DNA of 64,000 bases. Origin: Synchiropus splendidus (taxonomy: Eukaryota; Chordata; Actinopteri; Syngnathiformes; Callionymidae). The stretch is from contig NC_071334.1 of NCBI RefSeq assembly GCF_027744825.2, forward strand, positions 40,649,437-40,713,436, written 5' to 3'. The notes beneath the pieces are model-generated. The model saw only the letters and a program-made list of their open reading frames with translations, was not told the origin of the DNA and searched no databases. Positions 1 through 8,958 of this stretch are shown here, piece after piece. The translations under genes were made by a program, and so were the position numbers. How positions within the stretch are numbered: position 1 is the first letter of the stretch; each line of letters starts with the position of its first letter.

Positions 1-3000
1 TCTGCTATAGTGGGAGGTTAAAATTTCATGTTCTGAAGCTTCCCTGAAAAGTTATGGCACAATGCACAAAAACGCTTTTCAGCCTGAGATAAGGTGGGTT
101 TCGGAACGCCAAACATAAAAGTGTTGATAACTTTCGAAAAACACTTCAGACAGCTTAGATTTGATGTGCACCTACTAGAAAGACCCTTTCTGCTATAGTG
201 GGAGGTTAAAATTTCATGTTCTGAAGCTTCCCTGAAAAGTTATGGCACAATGCACAAAAACGCTTTTCAGCCTGAGATAAGGTGGGTTTCGGAACGCCAA
301 ACATAAAAGTGTTAATAACTTTCGAAAAACACTTCAGACAGCTAAGATTTGATGTGCAACTACTAGAAAGACCCTTTCTGCTATAGTGGGAGGTTAAAAT
401 TTCATGTTCTGAAGCTTCCCTGAAAAGTTATGGCACAATGCACAAAAACGCTTTTCAGCCTGAGATAAGGTGGGTTTCGGAACGCCAAACATAAAAGTGT
501 TGATAACTTTCGAAAAACACTTCAGACAGCTTAGATTTGATGTGCACCTACTAGAAAGACCCTTTCTGCTATAGTGGGAGGTTAAAATTTCATGTTCTGA
601 AGCTTCCCTGAAAAGTTATGGCACAATGCACAAAAACGCTTTTCAGCCTGAGATAAGGTGGGTTTCGGAACGCCAAACATAAAAGTGTTGATAACTTTCG
701 AAAAACACTTCAGACAGCTAAGATTTGATGTGCACCTACTAGAAAGACCCTTTCTGCTATAGTGGGAGGTTAAAATTTCATGTTCTGAAGCGTCCCTGAA
801 AAGTTATGGCACAATGCGTAAAAACGCTTTTCAGCCTGAGATAAGGTGGGTTTCGGAACGCCAAACATAAAAGTGTTGATAACTTTCGAAAAACACTTCA
901 GACAGCTTAGATTTGATGTGCACCTACTAGAAAGACCCTTTCTGCTATAGTGGGAGGTTAAAATTTCATGTTCTGAAGCTTCCCTGAAAAGTTATGGCAC
1001 AATGCACAAAAACGCTTTTCAGCCTGAGATAAGGTGGGTTTCGGAACGCCAAACATAAAAGTGTTGATAACTTTCGAAAAACACTTCAGACAGCTTAGAT
1101 TTGGTGTGCAACTACTAGAAAGACCCTTTCTGCTATAGTGGGAGGTTAAAATTTCATGTTCTGAAGCTTCCCTGAAAAGTTATGGCACAATGCACAAAAA
1201 CGCTTTTAAGCCTGAGATAAGGTGGGTTTCGGAACGCCAAACATAAAAGTGTTAATAACTTTCGAAAACACTTCAGACAGCTTAGATTTGATGTGCACGT
1301 ACTAGAAAGGCCTTTTCTGCTATAGTGGGAGGTTAAAATTTCATGTTCTGAAGCTTCCCTGAAAAGTTATGGCAAAATGCGTAAAAACGCTTTTCAGCCT
1401 GAGATAAGGTGGGTTTCGGAACGCCAAACATAAAAGTGTTAATAACTTTCGAAAAACACTTCAGACAGCTTAGATTTGATGTGCAACTACTATAAAAACC
1501 CTTTCTGCTATAGTGGGAGGTTAAAATTTCATGTTCTGAAGCTTCCCTGAAAAGTTATGGCACAATGCACAAAACCGCTTTTCAGCCTGAGATAAGGTGG
1601 GTTTCGGAACGCCAAACATAAAAGTGTTAATAACTTTCGAAAAACACTTCAGACAGCTAAGATTTGATGTGCAACCAATAGAAAGACCCTTTCTGCTATA
1701 GTGGGAGGTTAAAATTTCATGTTCTGAAGCTTCCCTGAAAAGTTATGGCACAATGCACAAAAACGCTTTTCAGCCTGAGATAAGGTGGGTTTCGGAACGC
1801 CAAACATAAAAGTGTTGATAACTTTCGAAAAACACTTCAGACAGCTTAGATTTGATGTGCACCTACTAGAAAGACCCTTTCTGCTATAGTGGGAGGTTAA
1901 AATTTCATGTTCTGAAGCTTCCCTGAAAAGTTATGGCACAATGCACAAAAACGCTTTTCAGCCTGAGATAAGGTGTGTTTCGGAAACGCCAAACATAAAA
2001 GTGTTGATAACTTTCGAAAAACACTTCAGACAGCTTAGATTTGATGTGCAACTACTAGAAAGACCCTTTCTGCTATAGTGGGAGGTTAAAATTTCATGTT
2101 CTGAAGCTTCCCTGAAAAGTTATGGCACAATGCACAAAAACGCTTTTCAGCCTGAGATAAGGTGGGTTTCGGAACACCAAACATAAAAGTGTTGATAACT
2201 TTCGAAAAACACTTCAGACAGCTTAGATTTGATGTGCACCTACTAGAAAGGCCCTTTCTGCTATAGTGGGAGGTTAAAATTTCATGTTCTGAAGCTTCCC
2301 TGAAAAGTTATGGCACAATGCACAGAAACGCTTTTCAGCCTGAGATAAGGTGGGTTTCGGAACGCCAAACATAAAAGTGTTAATAACTTTCGAAAAACAC
2401 TTCAGACAGCTTAGATTTGATGTGCACCTACTAGAAAGGCCCTTTCTGCTATAGTGGGAGGTTAAAATTTCATGTTCTGAAGCTTCCCTGAAAAGTTATG
2501 GCACAATGCGTAAAAACGCTTTTCAGCCTCAGATAAGGTGGGTTTCGGAACGCCAAACATAAAAGTGTTAATAACTTTCGAAAAACACTTCAGACAGCTA
2601 AGATTTGATGTGCAACTACTAGAAAGACCCTTTCTGCTATAGTGGGAGGCAATAATTTCATGTTCTGAAGCTTCCCTGAAAAGTTATGGCACAATGCACA
2701 AAAACGCTTTTCAGCCTGAGATAAGGTGGGTTTCGGAACGCCAAACATAAAAGTGTTGATAACTTTCGAAAAACACTTCAGACACCTTAGATTTGATGTG
2801 CACCTACTAGAAAGACCCTTTCTGCTATAGTGGGAGGTAAAAATTTCATGTTCTGAAGCTTCCCTGAAAAGTTATGCCACAATGCGTAAAAACGCTTTTC
2901 AGCCTGAGATATGGTGGGTTTCGGAACGCCAAACATAAAAGTGTTGATAACTTTCGAAAAACATTTCAGACAGCTTAGATTTGATGTGCAACTACTAGAA

Positions 3001-4764
3001 AGACCCTTTCTGCTATAGTGGGAGGTTAAAATTTCATGTTCTGAAGCTTCCCTGAAAAGTTATGGCACAATGCACAAAAACGCTTTTCAGCCTGAGATAA
3101 GGTGGGTTTCGGAACGCCAAACATAAAAGTGTTGATAACTTTCGAAAAACACTTCAGACAGCTTAGATTTGATGTGCACCTACTAGAAAGACCCTTTCTG
3201 CTATAGTGGGAGGTTAAAATTTCATGTTCTGAAGCTTCCCTGAAAAGTTATGGCACAATGCACAAAAACGCTTTTCAGCCTGAGATAAGGTGGGTTTCGG
3301 AACGCCAAACATAAAAGTGTTGATAACTTTCGAAAAACACTTCAGACAGCTAAGATTTGATGTGCACCTACTAGAAAGACCCTTTCTGCTATAGTGGGAG
3401 GTTAAAATTTCATGTTCTGAAGCGTCCATGAAAAGTTATGGCACAATGCACAAAAACGCTTTTCAGCCTGAGATAAGGTGGGTTTCGGAACGCCAAACAT
3501 AAAAGTGTTGATAACTTTCGAAAAACACTTCAGACAGCTTAGATTTGATGTGCACCTACTAGAAAGACCCTTTCTGCTATAGTGGGAGGTTAAAATTTCA
3601 TGTTCTGAAGCTTCCCTGAAAAGTTATGGCACAATGCACAAAAACGCTTTTCAGCCTGAGATAAGGTGGGTTTCGGAACACCAAACATAAAAGTGTTGAT
3701 AACTTTCGAAAAACACTTCAGACAGCTAAGATTTGATGTGCACCTACTAGAAAGACCCTTTCTGCTATAGTGGGAGGTTAAAATTTCATGTTCTGAAGCG
3801 TCCCTGAAAAGTTATGGCACAATGCGTAAAAACGCTTTTCAGCCTGAGATAAGGTGGGTTTCGGAACGCCAAACATAAAAGTGTTGATAACTTTCGAAAA
3901 ACACTTCAGACAGCTTAGATTTGATGTGCACCTACTAGAAAGACCCTTTCTGCTATAGTGGGAGGTTAAAATTTCATGTTCTGAAGCTTCCCTGAAAAGT
4001 TATGGCACAATGCACAAAAACGCTTTTCAGCCTGAGATAAGGTGGGTTTCGGAACGCCAAACATAAAAGTGTTGATAACTTTCGAAAAACACTTCAGACA
4101 GCTAAGATTTGATGTGCACCTACTAGAAAGACCCTTTCTGCTATAGTGGGAGGTTAGAATTTCATGTTCTGAAGCGTCCCTGAAAAGTTATGGCACAATG
4201 CGTAAAAACGCTTTTCAGCCTGAGATAAGGTGGGTTTCGGAACGCCAAACATAAAAGTCTTGATAACTTTCGAAAAACACTTCAGACAGCTTAGATTTGA
4301 TGTGCACCTACTAGAAAGACCCTTTCTGCTATAGTGGGAGGTTAAAATTTCATGTTCTGAAGCTTCCCTGAAAAGTTATGGCACAATGCACAAAAACGCT
4401 TTTCAGCCTGAGATGAGGTGGGTTTCGGAACGCCAAACATAAAAGTGTTGATAACTTTCGAAAAACACTTCAGACAGCTTAGATTTGGTGTGCAACTACT
4501 AGAAAGACCCTTTCTGCTATAGTGGGAGGTTAAAATTTCATGTTCTGAAGCTTCCCTGAAAAGTTATGGCACAATGCACAAAAAGGCTTTTCAGCCTGAG
4601 ATAAGGTGGGTTTCGGAACGCCAAACATAAAAGTGTTAATAACTTTCGAAAAAGACTTCAGACAGCTTAGATTTGATGTGCACCTACTAGAAAGGCCCTT
4701 TCTGCTATAGTGGGAGGTTAAAATTTCATGTTCTGAAGCTTCCCTGAAAAGTTATGGCACAATG
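1..4764 (+). repeat. 188-bp satellite array, young subfamily (left block)
   Basis: About 25 head-to-tail copies of a 188-bp unit; the anchor TCTGCTATAGTGGGAGG recurs at 1, 189, 377 and so on. Copies differ by only a few bases, for example GCACAAAAAC versus GCGTAAAAAC and GTTGATAAC versus GTTAATAAC. The block ends inside a monomer, where the retrovirus is inserted. Short open frames of 60-80 codons recur once per unit and are by-products of the repeat, not genes. No host gene is visible here. Confidence 0.98.
4760..4764. repeat. Target-site duplication, left copy (CAATG)
   Basis: CAATG directly precedes the 5' LTR and is repeated directly after the 3' LTR. Joining the flanks at one copy gives an uninterrupted satellite monomer, which fixes both ends of the provirus. 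Confidence 0.92.
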
Positions 4765-5211
4765 TGTTGTATATACTGGAAAATCGAAAATATTATAACT
4801 ATGCTTTGCACTTATTATGAGCACTTATTGAATCTGTATGCTTTGCACTTTTGAACTTGCATGGCATGCTCTAACCTCAGGGTGAATTTGTAAGCAGAAC
4901 ATGTTTTTAAGCCGAGCTTGCGATTATGGTTAACACTTAGAAAGGAACGTTGTATTAATAGAACCTTGTGGTCTTCACTTAGAACATAAGTTACATTTAT
5001 CAAAACAATGAAACTAACACTCAGCATGTTCAATGAATCTAAAACATCTGCATAAGACATAAGGGGTGTATCTAATGAAGTTAAAAACTTTCCACTAAGG
5101 ACGACAGCTAGAACACGTGATGAAAATTAAAACTTTCCACTGAAGATGACAAGAACACGTCACCCATTAATGACGCATTGGGGGATTGTTTATTGAAATC
5201 GGCAGTGTTGC

Positions 5212-5217
5212 TATAAA
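5212..5217 (+). promoter_or_regulatory. TATA box of the 5' LTR promoter
   Basis: TATAAA in a CTATAAAGG context. A pyrimidine-rich CTCGCTCTCGCTC stretch lies about 25 bases downstream and is a plausible start region (about 5235-5245). U3 would then be about 475 bp. The start site is inferred. Confidence 0.7.
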
Positions 5218-5523
5218 GGTCTAGGATAAACTGACCTCTCGCTCTCGCTCTTGATCCACGCTTTTGGCTTCATCCGTTTGCTGTAAGGTCTTGTATCTTA
5301 ACTTGGGACGGTGCTCTTGCTCTTGCTCTTAGGCCATTTGATTTAACTCTTTTTGTTGTTCTCTTATGGTTCTTTATTATTGATTGGTTGATTTTTATGA
5401 TTAATTCTTTTGACTTAATCTCTTTTATTGCATATACTTTGAATATATTTTTTATGATCTTTGACTTAATCCTTTTTATTGTGTATGCATTTTGATTATA
5501 TGATTTTTGACATTTATGTATGT

Positions 5524-5580
5524 GCACTAGCGTCTGGCAGTGCCTTTGACTAAGTTGGGTATTAGCGTCTGGCAATACCC
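5524..5580 (+). promoter_or_regulatory. Twin RNA hairpins with the same loop in the LTR transcript
   Basis: Two adjacent inverted repeats carry the identical 10-base loop AGCGTCTGGC on different stems. The first is GCACT/AGTGC (5524-5543) and the second GGGTATT/AATACCC (5557-5580). The stems differ in sequence but both pair perfectly, as expected if the structure and loop are what is selected. The GC dinucleotides inside the loop could pair, leaving a bulged A and a 5-base apical loop. The hairpins lie between the TATA box and AATAAA, so they would be in R and present at both RNA ends. Role unknown: possible binding site for a viral regulatory protein, or part of RNA processing or packaging. 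Confidence 0.6.
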
Positions 5581-5630
5581 TTGAGTTTATTGATGTTTAT
5601 TGATTTTATTGTTTTCATTATCCTTTTTTG

Positions 5631-5710
5631 AATTTTATTGTTTTATTACCCTTTTATCATTTTTGTATTGAATTTTATTGTTTTATTACCCTTTTATCAT
5701 TTTTGTATTG
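5631..5710 (+). repeat. 40-bp tandem duplication inside the LTR
   Basis: A 40-bp T-rich unit starting AATTTTATTGTTTTATTACC occurs twice in perfect tandem (5631-5670, 5671-5710). The same duplication is in the 3' LTR, so it predates integration. Confidence 0.9.
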
Positions 5711-5790
5711 AATTTGATTCTTTATTGATTTTACTGTTTTGTTATTCTTTTTATCAATTTTTTGGAGAAATACTTTTGACATAAAAACAA

Positions 5791-5796
5791 AATAAA
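5791..5796 (+). terminator. Polyadenylation signal AATAAA (5' LTR copy)
   Basis: AATAAA about 580 bases after the TATA box, giving an unusually long R of roughly 550-580 bases if it is the signal used. The 3' LTR carries the same hexamer at 23743. Confidence 0.55.
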
Positions 5797-5890
5797 ACTG
5801 AGTACGAATTAAGTACTGAAAAGGCACAACGGCATTGATCCCTGACTACTAAAGATTCGACTGGCTCCTGTACTACCATCAACTGGGTTA

Positions 5891-5899
5891 TAGGTGAGT
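5891..5899 (+). promoter_or_regulatory. Candidate major splice donor in the LTR (TAG|GTGAGT)
   Basis: TAGGTGAGT closely matches the vertebrate donor consensus, with GT at 5894-5895. Foamy viruses place their major donor inside the LTR, and this is the best donor-like site seen upstream of gag. Weaker sites lie in the leader (AAGGTAAT near 6629, CCGGTAAAG near 6788). Function is inferred. Confidence 0.45.
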
Positions 5900-6385
5900 T
5901 AATGCTGGATTGAATTAATGTCTGATTCCCTTTCCTGTGCACATGTAGTGAATGTCTCGACTGGTAGCATTATTCCATCCTGAATTATTATGTCAATGAT
6001 AAAGTGGTAGTTCAGAAGGCTGAGGTAATATTTTATTTAAGGAATGGATTGAGGATCTAATCATGTGTCCCTAAACGAAGCTAAGTAAAGAGACTACGGT
6101 AGAAGGTGTAGCATTGTAAGGTCAAGAACCTGTTTCTCAACAGGTCGGGCGAATTAAATAACCCGCTCAGTGAAGCGCCGACACTACTCACTAATATAAT
6201 AGGTGAAGTTGATACATCTATTATAGTTTTAGAACCGTGTCTGCAACAAGAGGCTGACTGAGTTGACCACACGAGGGGGCCCTTTACCAGAGAGGCAAAG
6301 GGAGGTAGTGTACTCGGAACTAGGGGCGGCTTGTTACAGCCAATTGCCCTGTACACAAAACCTTGAAATCCAAAACCCGGCGACA

Positions 6386-6403
6386 TGGCGCCCGAACAGG
6401 GAC
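6386..6403 (+). promoter_or_regulatory. Primer binding site, tRNA-Lys3 type
   Basis: TGGCGCCCGAACAGGGAC begins at the base after the LTR and is the 18-base PBS complementary to the 3' end of tRNA-Lys3, as in primate lentiviruses. Known foamy viruses use tRNA-Lys1,2, so the Lys3-type site is noteworthy. Confidence 0.95.
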
Positions 6404-6835
6404 ATGATTGAAAAACGTACAATCTATTTGTGAGTAACTGGACCCCAGAGTGAAACTCTGACGGGAAAAGTTCGGTAGTAAATAGATAGATCCTACTATC
6501 TCTGAGTTTTGAATCAATGATATAGATTCAGACTCTATCACTCGACAAAGTACGATTTAGTTGACTCTGTAATTTATCAAGGAGCTGCCCCTTGGGACTG
6601 ATCACCCCGAGTAGTGCAGTTAAAGTATTAAGGTAATTACAGTGCAACTGCTATAATAGCTGGAATACAGAAGTACAGCAAAAAGTCCCGTGAGGCCTTA
6701 TAACGGGCACCCCATAAGAAGTCCGCCAGGGACAACTGGGGAACTGCAGCAGGAAGCAGCGGCATAGTTCGGGAAACTGTTCATAGCCGGTAAAGTGAAT
6801 TCCTTGAATAATTTGACTGAGACTGCAGAATAAAA
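6404..6835 (+). other. Untranslated leader between PBS and gag
   Basis: No long frame. Only two short upstream AUG frames occur (6404, nine codons; 6517, two codons). By position it should hold packaging/dimerisation signals. Several short inverted repeats are present but none is diagnostic. Confidence 0.6.
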
Positions 6836-6937
6836 ATGAGCAAAGAGGTTGTGCCTGAAAGCAGTGGAGTCTCTAAGAGAAGAGCCTCCATAGCCGAATC
6901 TGAGGTTTTGACTGCCCCCCCGATATGTGGGTTGTAG
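6836..6937 (+). pseudogene. Probable original N-terminus of Gag, out of frame
   Basis: A 33-codon frame starts at an AUG with A at -3 and ends at TAG, just after a run of seven C (6915-6921). The gag frame is already open through this C run, so a one-base length change there would put this AUG in frame with the macro domain. The encoded peptide is hydrophilic with a KRRAS basic patch and no N-terminal Gly, hence no myristoylation signal. It could be the true Gag start broken by homopolymer slippage, a sequencing error in the C run, or an unrelated upstream ORF. Confidence 0.45.
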
Positions 6938-8958
6938 CATCTTTTCTGATAATCGATGCACGATTAGAAAATCAGGAATTATGGGATATTTTGCCTTTCG
7001 GTTCGTATACGCTCCTTAATCCACGGAGGTGCCCAAGACCTACCGATAGTGCGGGTATAGCTTGTTGGGTGAAAGAGAGTTTTCCTGAAGCGGTGAAAGA
7101 CTTTGACCAGGATCACCCGGGGGACTGGGCCCCAGGTGAGGCGCGTCCCTTGGACACCGGGGACTCGAGATTGCATACAATATTAATGGCTCATTACTTG
7201 CCCTTTGACGACAAGGACCCTGAGGGTTCCTTTAAGATACTTTCGACAACTTATCACAACTCCTTGACTCATGCCGGAACGTGGGCCGTCATTGTTCCCA
7301 TATTTGGGACAGGAGTGTTCAATTTCCCTCTCGGAAGGGCAGTGGAAATTTGTATTGATCACACTCGGGAATGGGTAAACCGTGACCCCGATTTTAACAG
7401 AATAGTAGTCCTCCTGGCTCCTGAGGCTGGGCTGCGGCAGGAAATACTCTGCCAATTAAAAGGGCGATTTAAAGTAGATCCAGTGAAAGTTCAGGACTAT
7501 GCAGCGTCCAGTAATTATCGAGTTGATGCGACATTAATTGCTGAACTAATGAGGATGCCCGTTGTGGGCAAGTCATATAAGGAGTTTGTCTTTGACCATG
7601 CCGTAGGGAATATTACTGACAGCTTTGTTCGTCAATACCAGCGCTACCCCGCTAAATCCGGAATGTATCCCCACGCTGATCTCAAAGAACACCAAACGTT
7701 ATACGGACCAACTGGTCCATCACCACTGACAAATATGGGGTCATTGGACACTGCATTACAAGAAATAGCCCATACTCCGACTGCAACTGCGCCACCCGCC
7801 TATGAAACTAGCGAGGCTCTCAGGGACCATGGCTATGCCACTCCAGTGAGGGCCCACTTCTCCCCGCCATCAGAGGATGACTCTGATAAGGGAGAACCCC
7901 TGCACGTGAGTGAAAACAGCAGAGAAATTATTACTAGTCTGGAAAAAATGGCGGGACAACTTAGTGCGATCTCACAACAAATAGAAAGTCATCGGGATCA
8001 GATCAATAGAAGTTTAAGCCAGGGAAGATTAGAATATATTTCAGGTTCCCCAGAAAATCGCCCACAGCCCATGCAACCACTTAATCCCTCTAATGGCTTA
8101 ATAGAGGCCTCGGGCCTTAATGCCCCAGGAAACTCTGATGCCAGAGACCCAGGGTTGAGTGAGTCAACTCCGGATGACATCCCGGTTATTAGAATGGACA
8201 ATGGATCCATGTTTATTATTTTGCCCACTTCTACGGCTAAATATAAACCCACTGGGGACAATGTAGTGATCCCCTTAAGAAAGTGGAACGGACTAGATGA
8301 GGTGAGGGCATTTATTCCGTGGAAAAAGAAGATTGGCAGAAAGGACCTCGATTATCAACTTTCACTTTTGAGTGAAGAAGTTCGTGACCGGAGTTACCGA
8401 GCCTTTGAGCGGGTCCATCACCTTGACTTCACTGATTGCGAAGATTCCTCCGTGGCTACTGTCTGTTTGACACCGTTAGTACATTCGCGCTCAGTAGAAG
8501 GTCAAATACACACCGGAGCCAGCAAAATTGCCCGGCTTGAATTGTCTAAGGTGACCCTTGACCTCAATCCTCCTGAATCATTGGGGGTTGTCACAAATAC
8601 ACAATTAGCACGATGGATGACGGCTACTTATGCGACGCTGGCCTCACTGGGTTATTTTGAAACAGTTAAGTGTCTGGTAGGAAACCGACAACTGGCAAAA
8701 ACACTCTATGACACAGTATTACTTTTAAAACAGGATAACTTTGCAAAGTATCTAGATAATTCTCCTCAGCTGCAGCATGGCTTAGAGGAGGAGGAGCGCA
8801 GAGAGCCAGAGGAGCCTCGGGTTTCCTTCCGACCCTCCTCTGCGTCTACACCACGTCCCCCAACTTCTCTACCCAGGTCCCCACGTGACGAACGGCCCTC
8901 CTCTGTGTCTGCACCACGCCCCTCAACCCCTCTACCCAGGTCCCCACGTGACGAATGA
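6925..8958 (+). CDS. gag: Gag, N-terminal part, with macro domain
   Basis: 677 codons to an in-frame TGA. Residues about 25-180 form a macro (ADP-ribose-binding) domain: an LLNP strand/loop (30-33), SAGIA then a helix (42-60), PGEA (70-73), a YHNSL helix (110-114), the hallmark GTGVFNFP loop (128-135), the following helix (138-151) and a last strand FNRIVVLL (157-164). A PPAY late-domain motif (290-293) fits ESCRT-dependent budding via NEDD4-type ligases. A coiled coil follows (about 330-368), then a mostly helical capsid-like stretch (about 450-610). The end holds two tandem 21-residue Pro/Arg/Ser repeats. In SARS-CoV-type macro domains the VNxAN loop carries the catalytic Asn; here the loop reads LNPRR, so ADP-ribose binding may remain without strong hydrolysis (inference). 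The start used is the first Met of this frame; the original may be at 6836. Confidence 0.85.
   Translation: MWVVASFLIIDARLENQELWDILPFGSYTLLNPRRCPRPTDSAGIACWVKESFPEAVKDFDQDHPGDWAPGEARPLDTGDSRLHTILMAHYLPFDDKDPEGSFKILSTTYHNSLTHAGTWAVIVPIFGTGVFNFPLGRAVEICIDHTREWVNRDPDFNRIVVLLAPEAGLRQEILCQLKGRFKVDPVKVQDYAASSNYRVDATLIAELMRMPVVGKSYKEFVFDHAVGNITDSFVRQYQRYPAKSGMYPHADLKEHQTLYGPTGPSPLTNMGSLDTALQEIAHTPTATAPPAYETSEALRDHGYATPVRAHFSPPSEDDSDKGEPLHVSENSREIITSLEKMAGQLSAISQQIESHRDQINRSLSQGRLEYISGSPENRPQPMQPLNPSNGLIEASGLNAPGNSDARDPGLSESTPDDIPVIRMDNGSMFIILPTSTAKYKPTGDNVVIPLRKWNGLDEVRAFIPWKKKIGRKDLDYQLSLLSEEVRDRSYRAFERVHHLDFTDCEDSSVATVCLTPLVHSRSVEGQIHTGASKIARLELSKVTLDLNPPESLGVVTNTQLARWMTATYATLASLGYFETVKCLVGNRQLAKTLYDTVLLLKQDNFAKYLDNSPQLQHGLEEEERREPEEPRVSFRPSSASTPRPPTSLPRSPRDERPSSVSAPRPSTPLPRSPRDE

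Larger units (their letters stand above)
4765..6385 (+). repeat. 5' LTR of the retrovirus (1621 bp)
   Basis: Begins TGTTGTATA and ends GGCGACA, so it has the TG...CA ends typical of integrase-processed LTRs. It is directly followed by the primer binding site. Compared with the 3' LTR I count about nine substitutions, a 1-base difference and a 15-base segment (near 6203-6220) present only here. It contains a TATA box, a pair of hairpins, a 40-bp tandem duplication, an AATAAA signal and a candidate splice donor. Confidence 0.97.

Noticed and set aside
1..4764. CRISPR array
   Set aside because: Units are directly adjacent with no unique spacers, and the context is a vertebrate genome with a retrovirus and a hAT element.
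5754..5942. Minus-strand frames in the LTRs (also 5270-5575 and their 3' copies) as antisense genes
   Set aside because: They are low-complexity or AT-rich translations of the LTR, with no domain and no promoter evidence.
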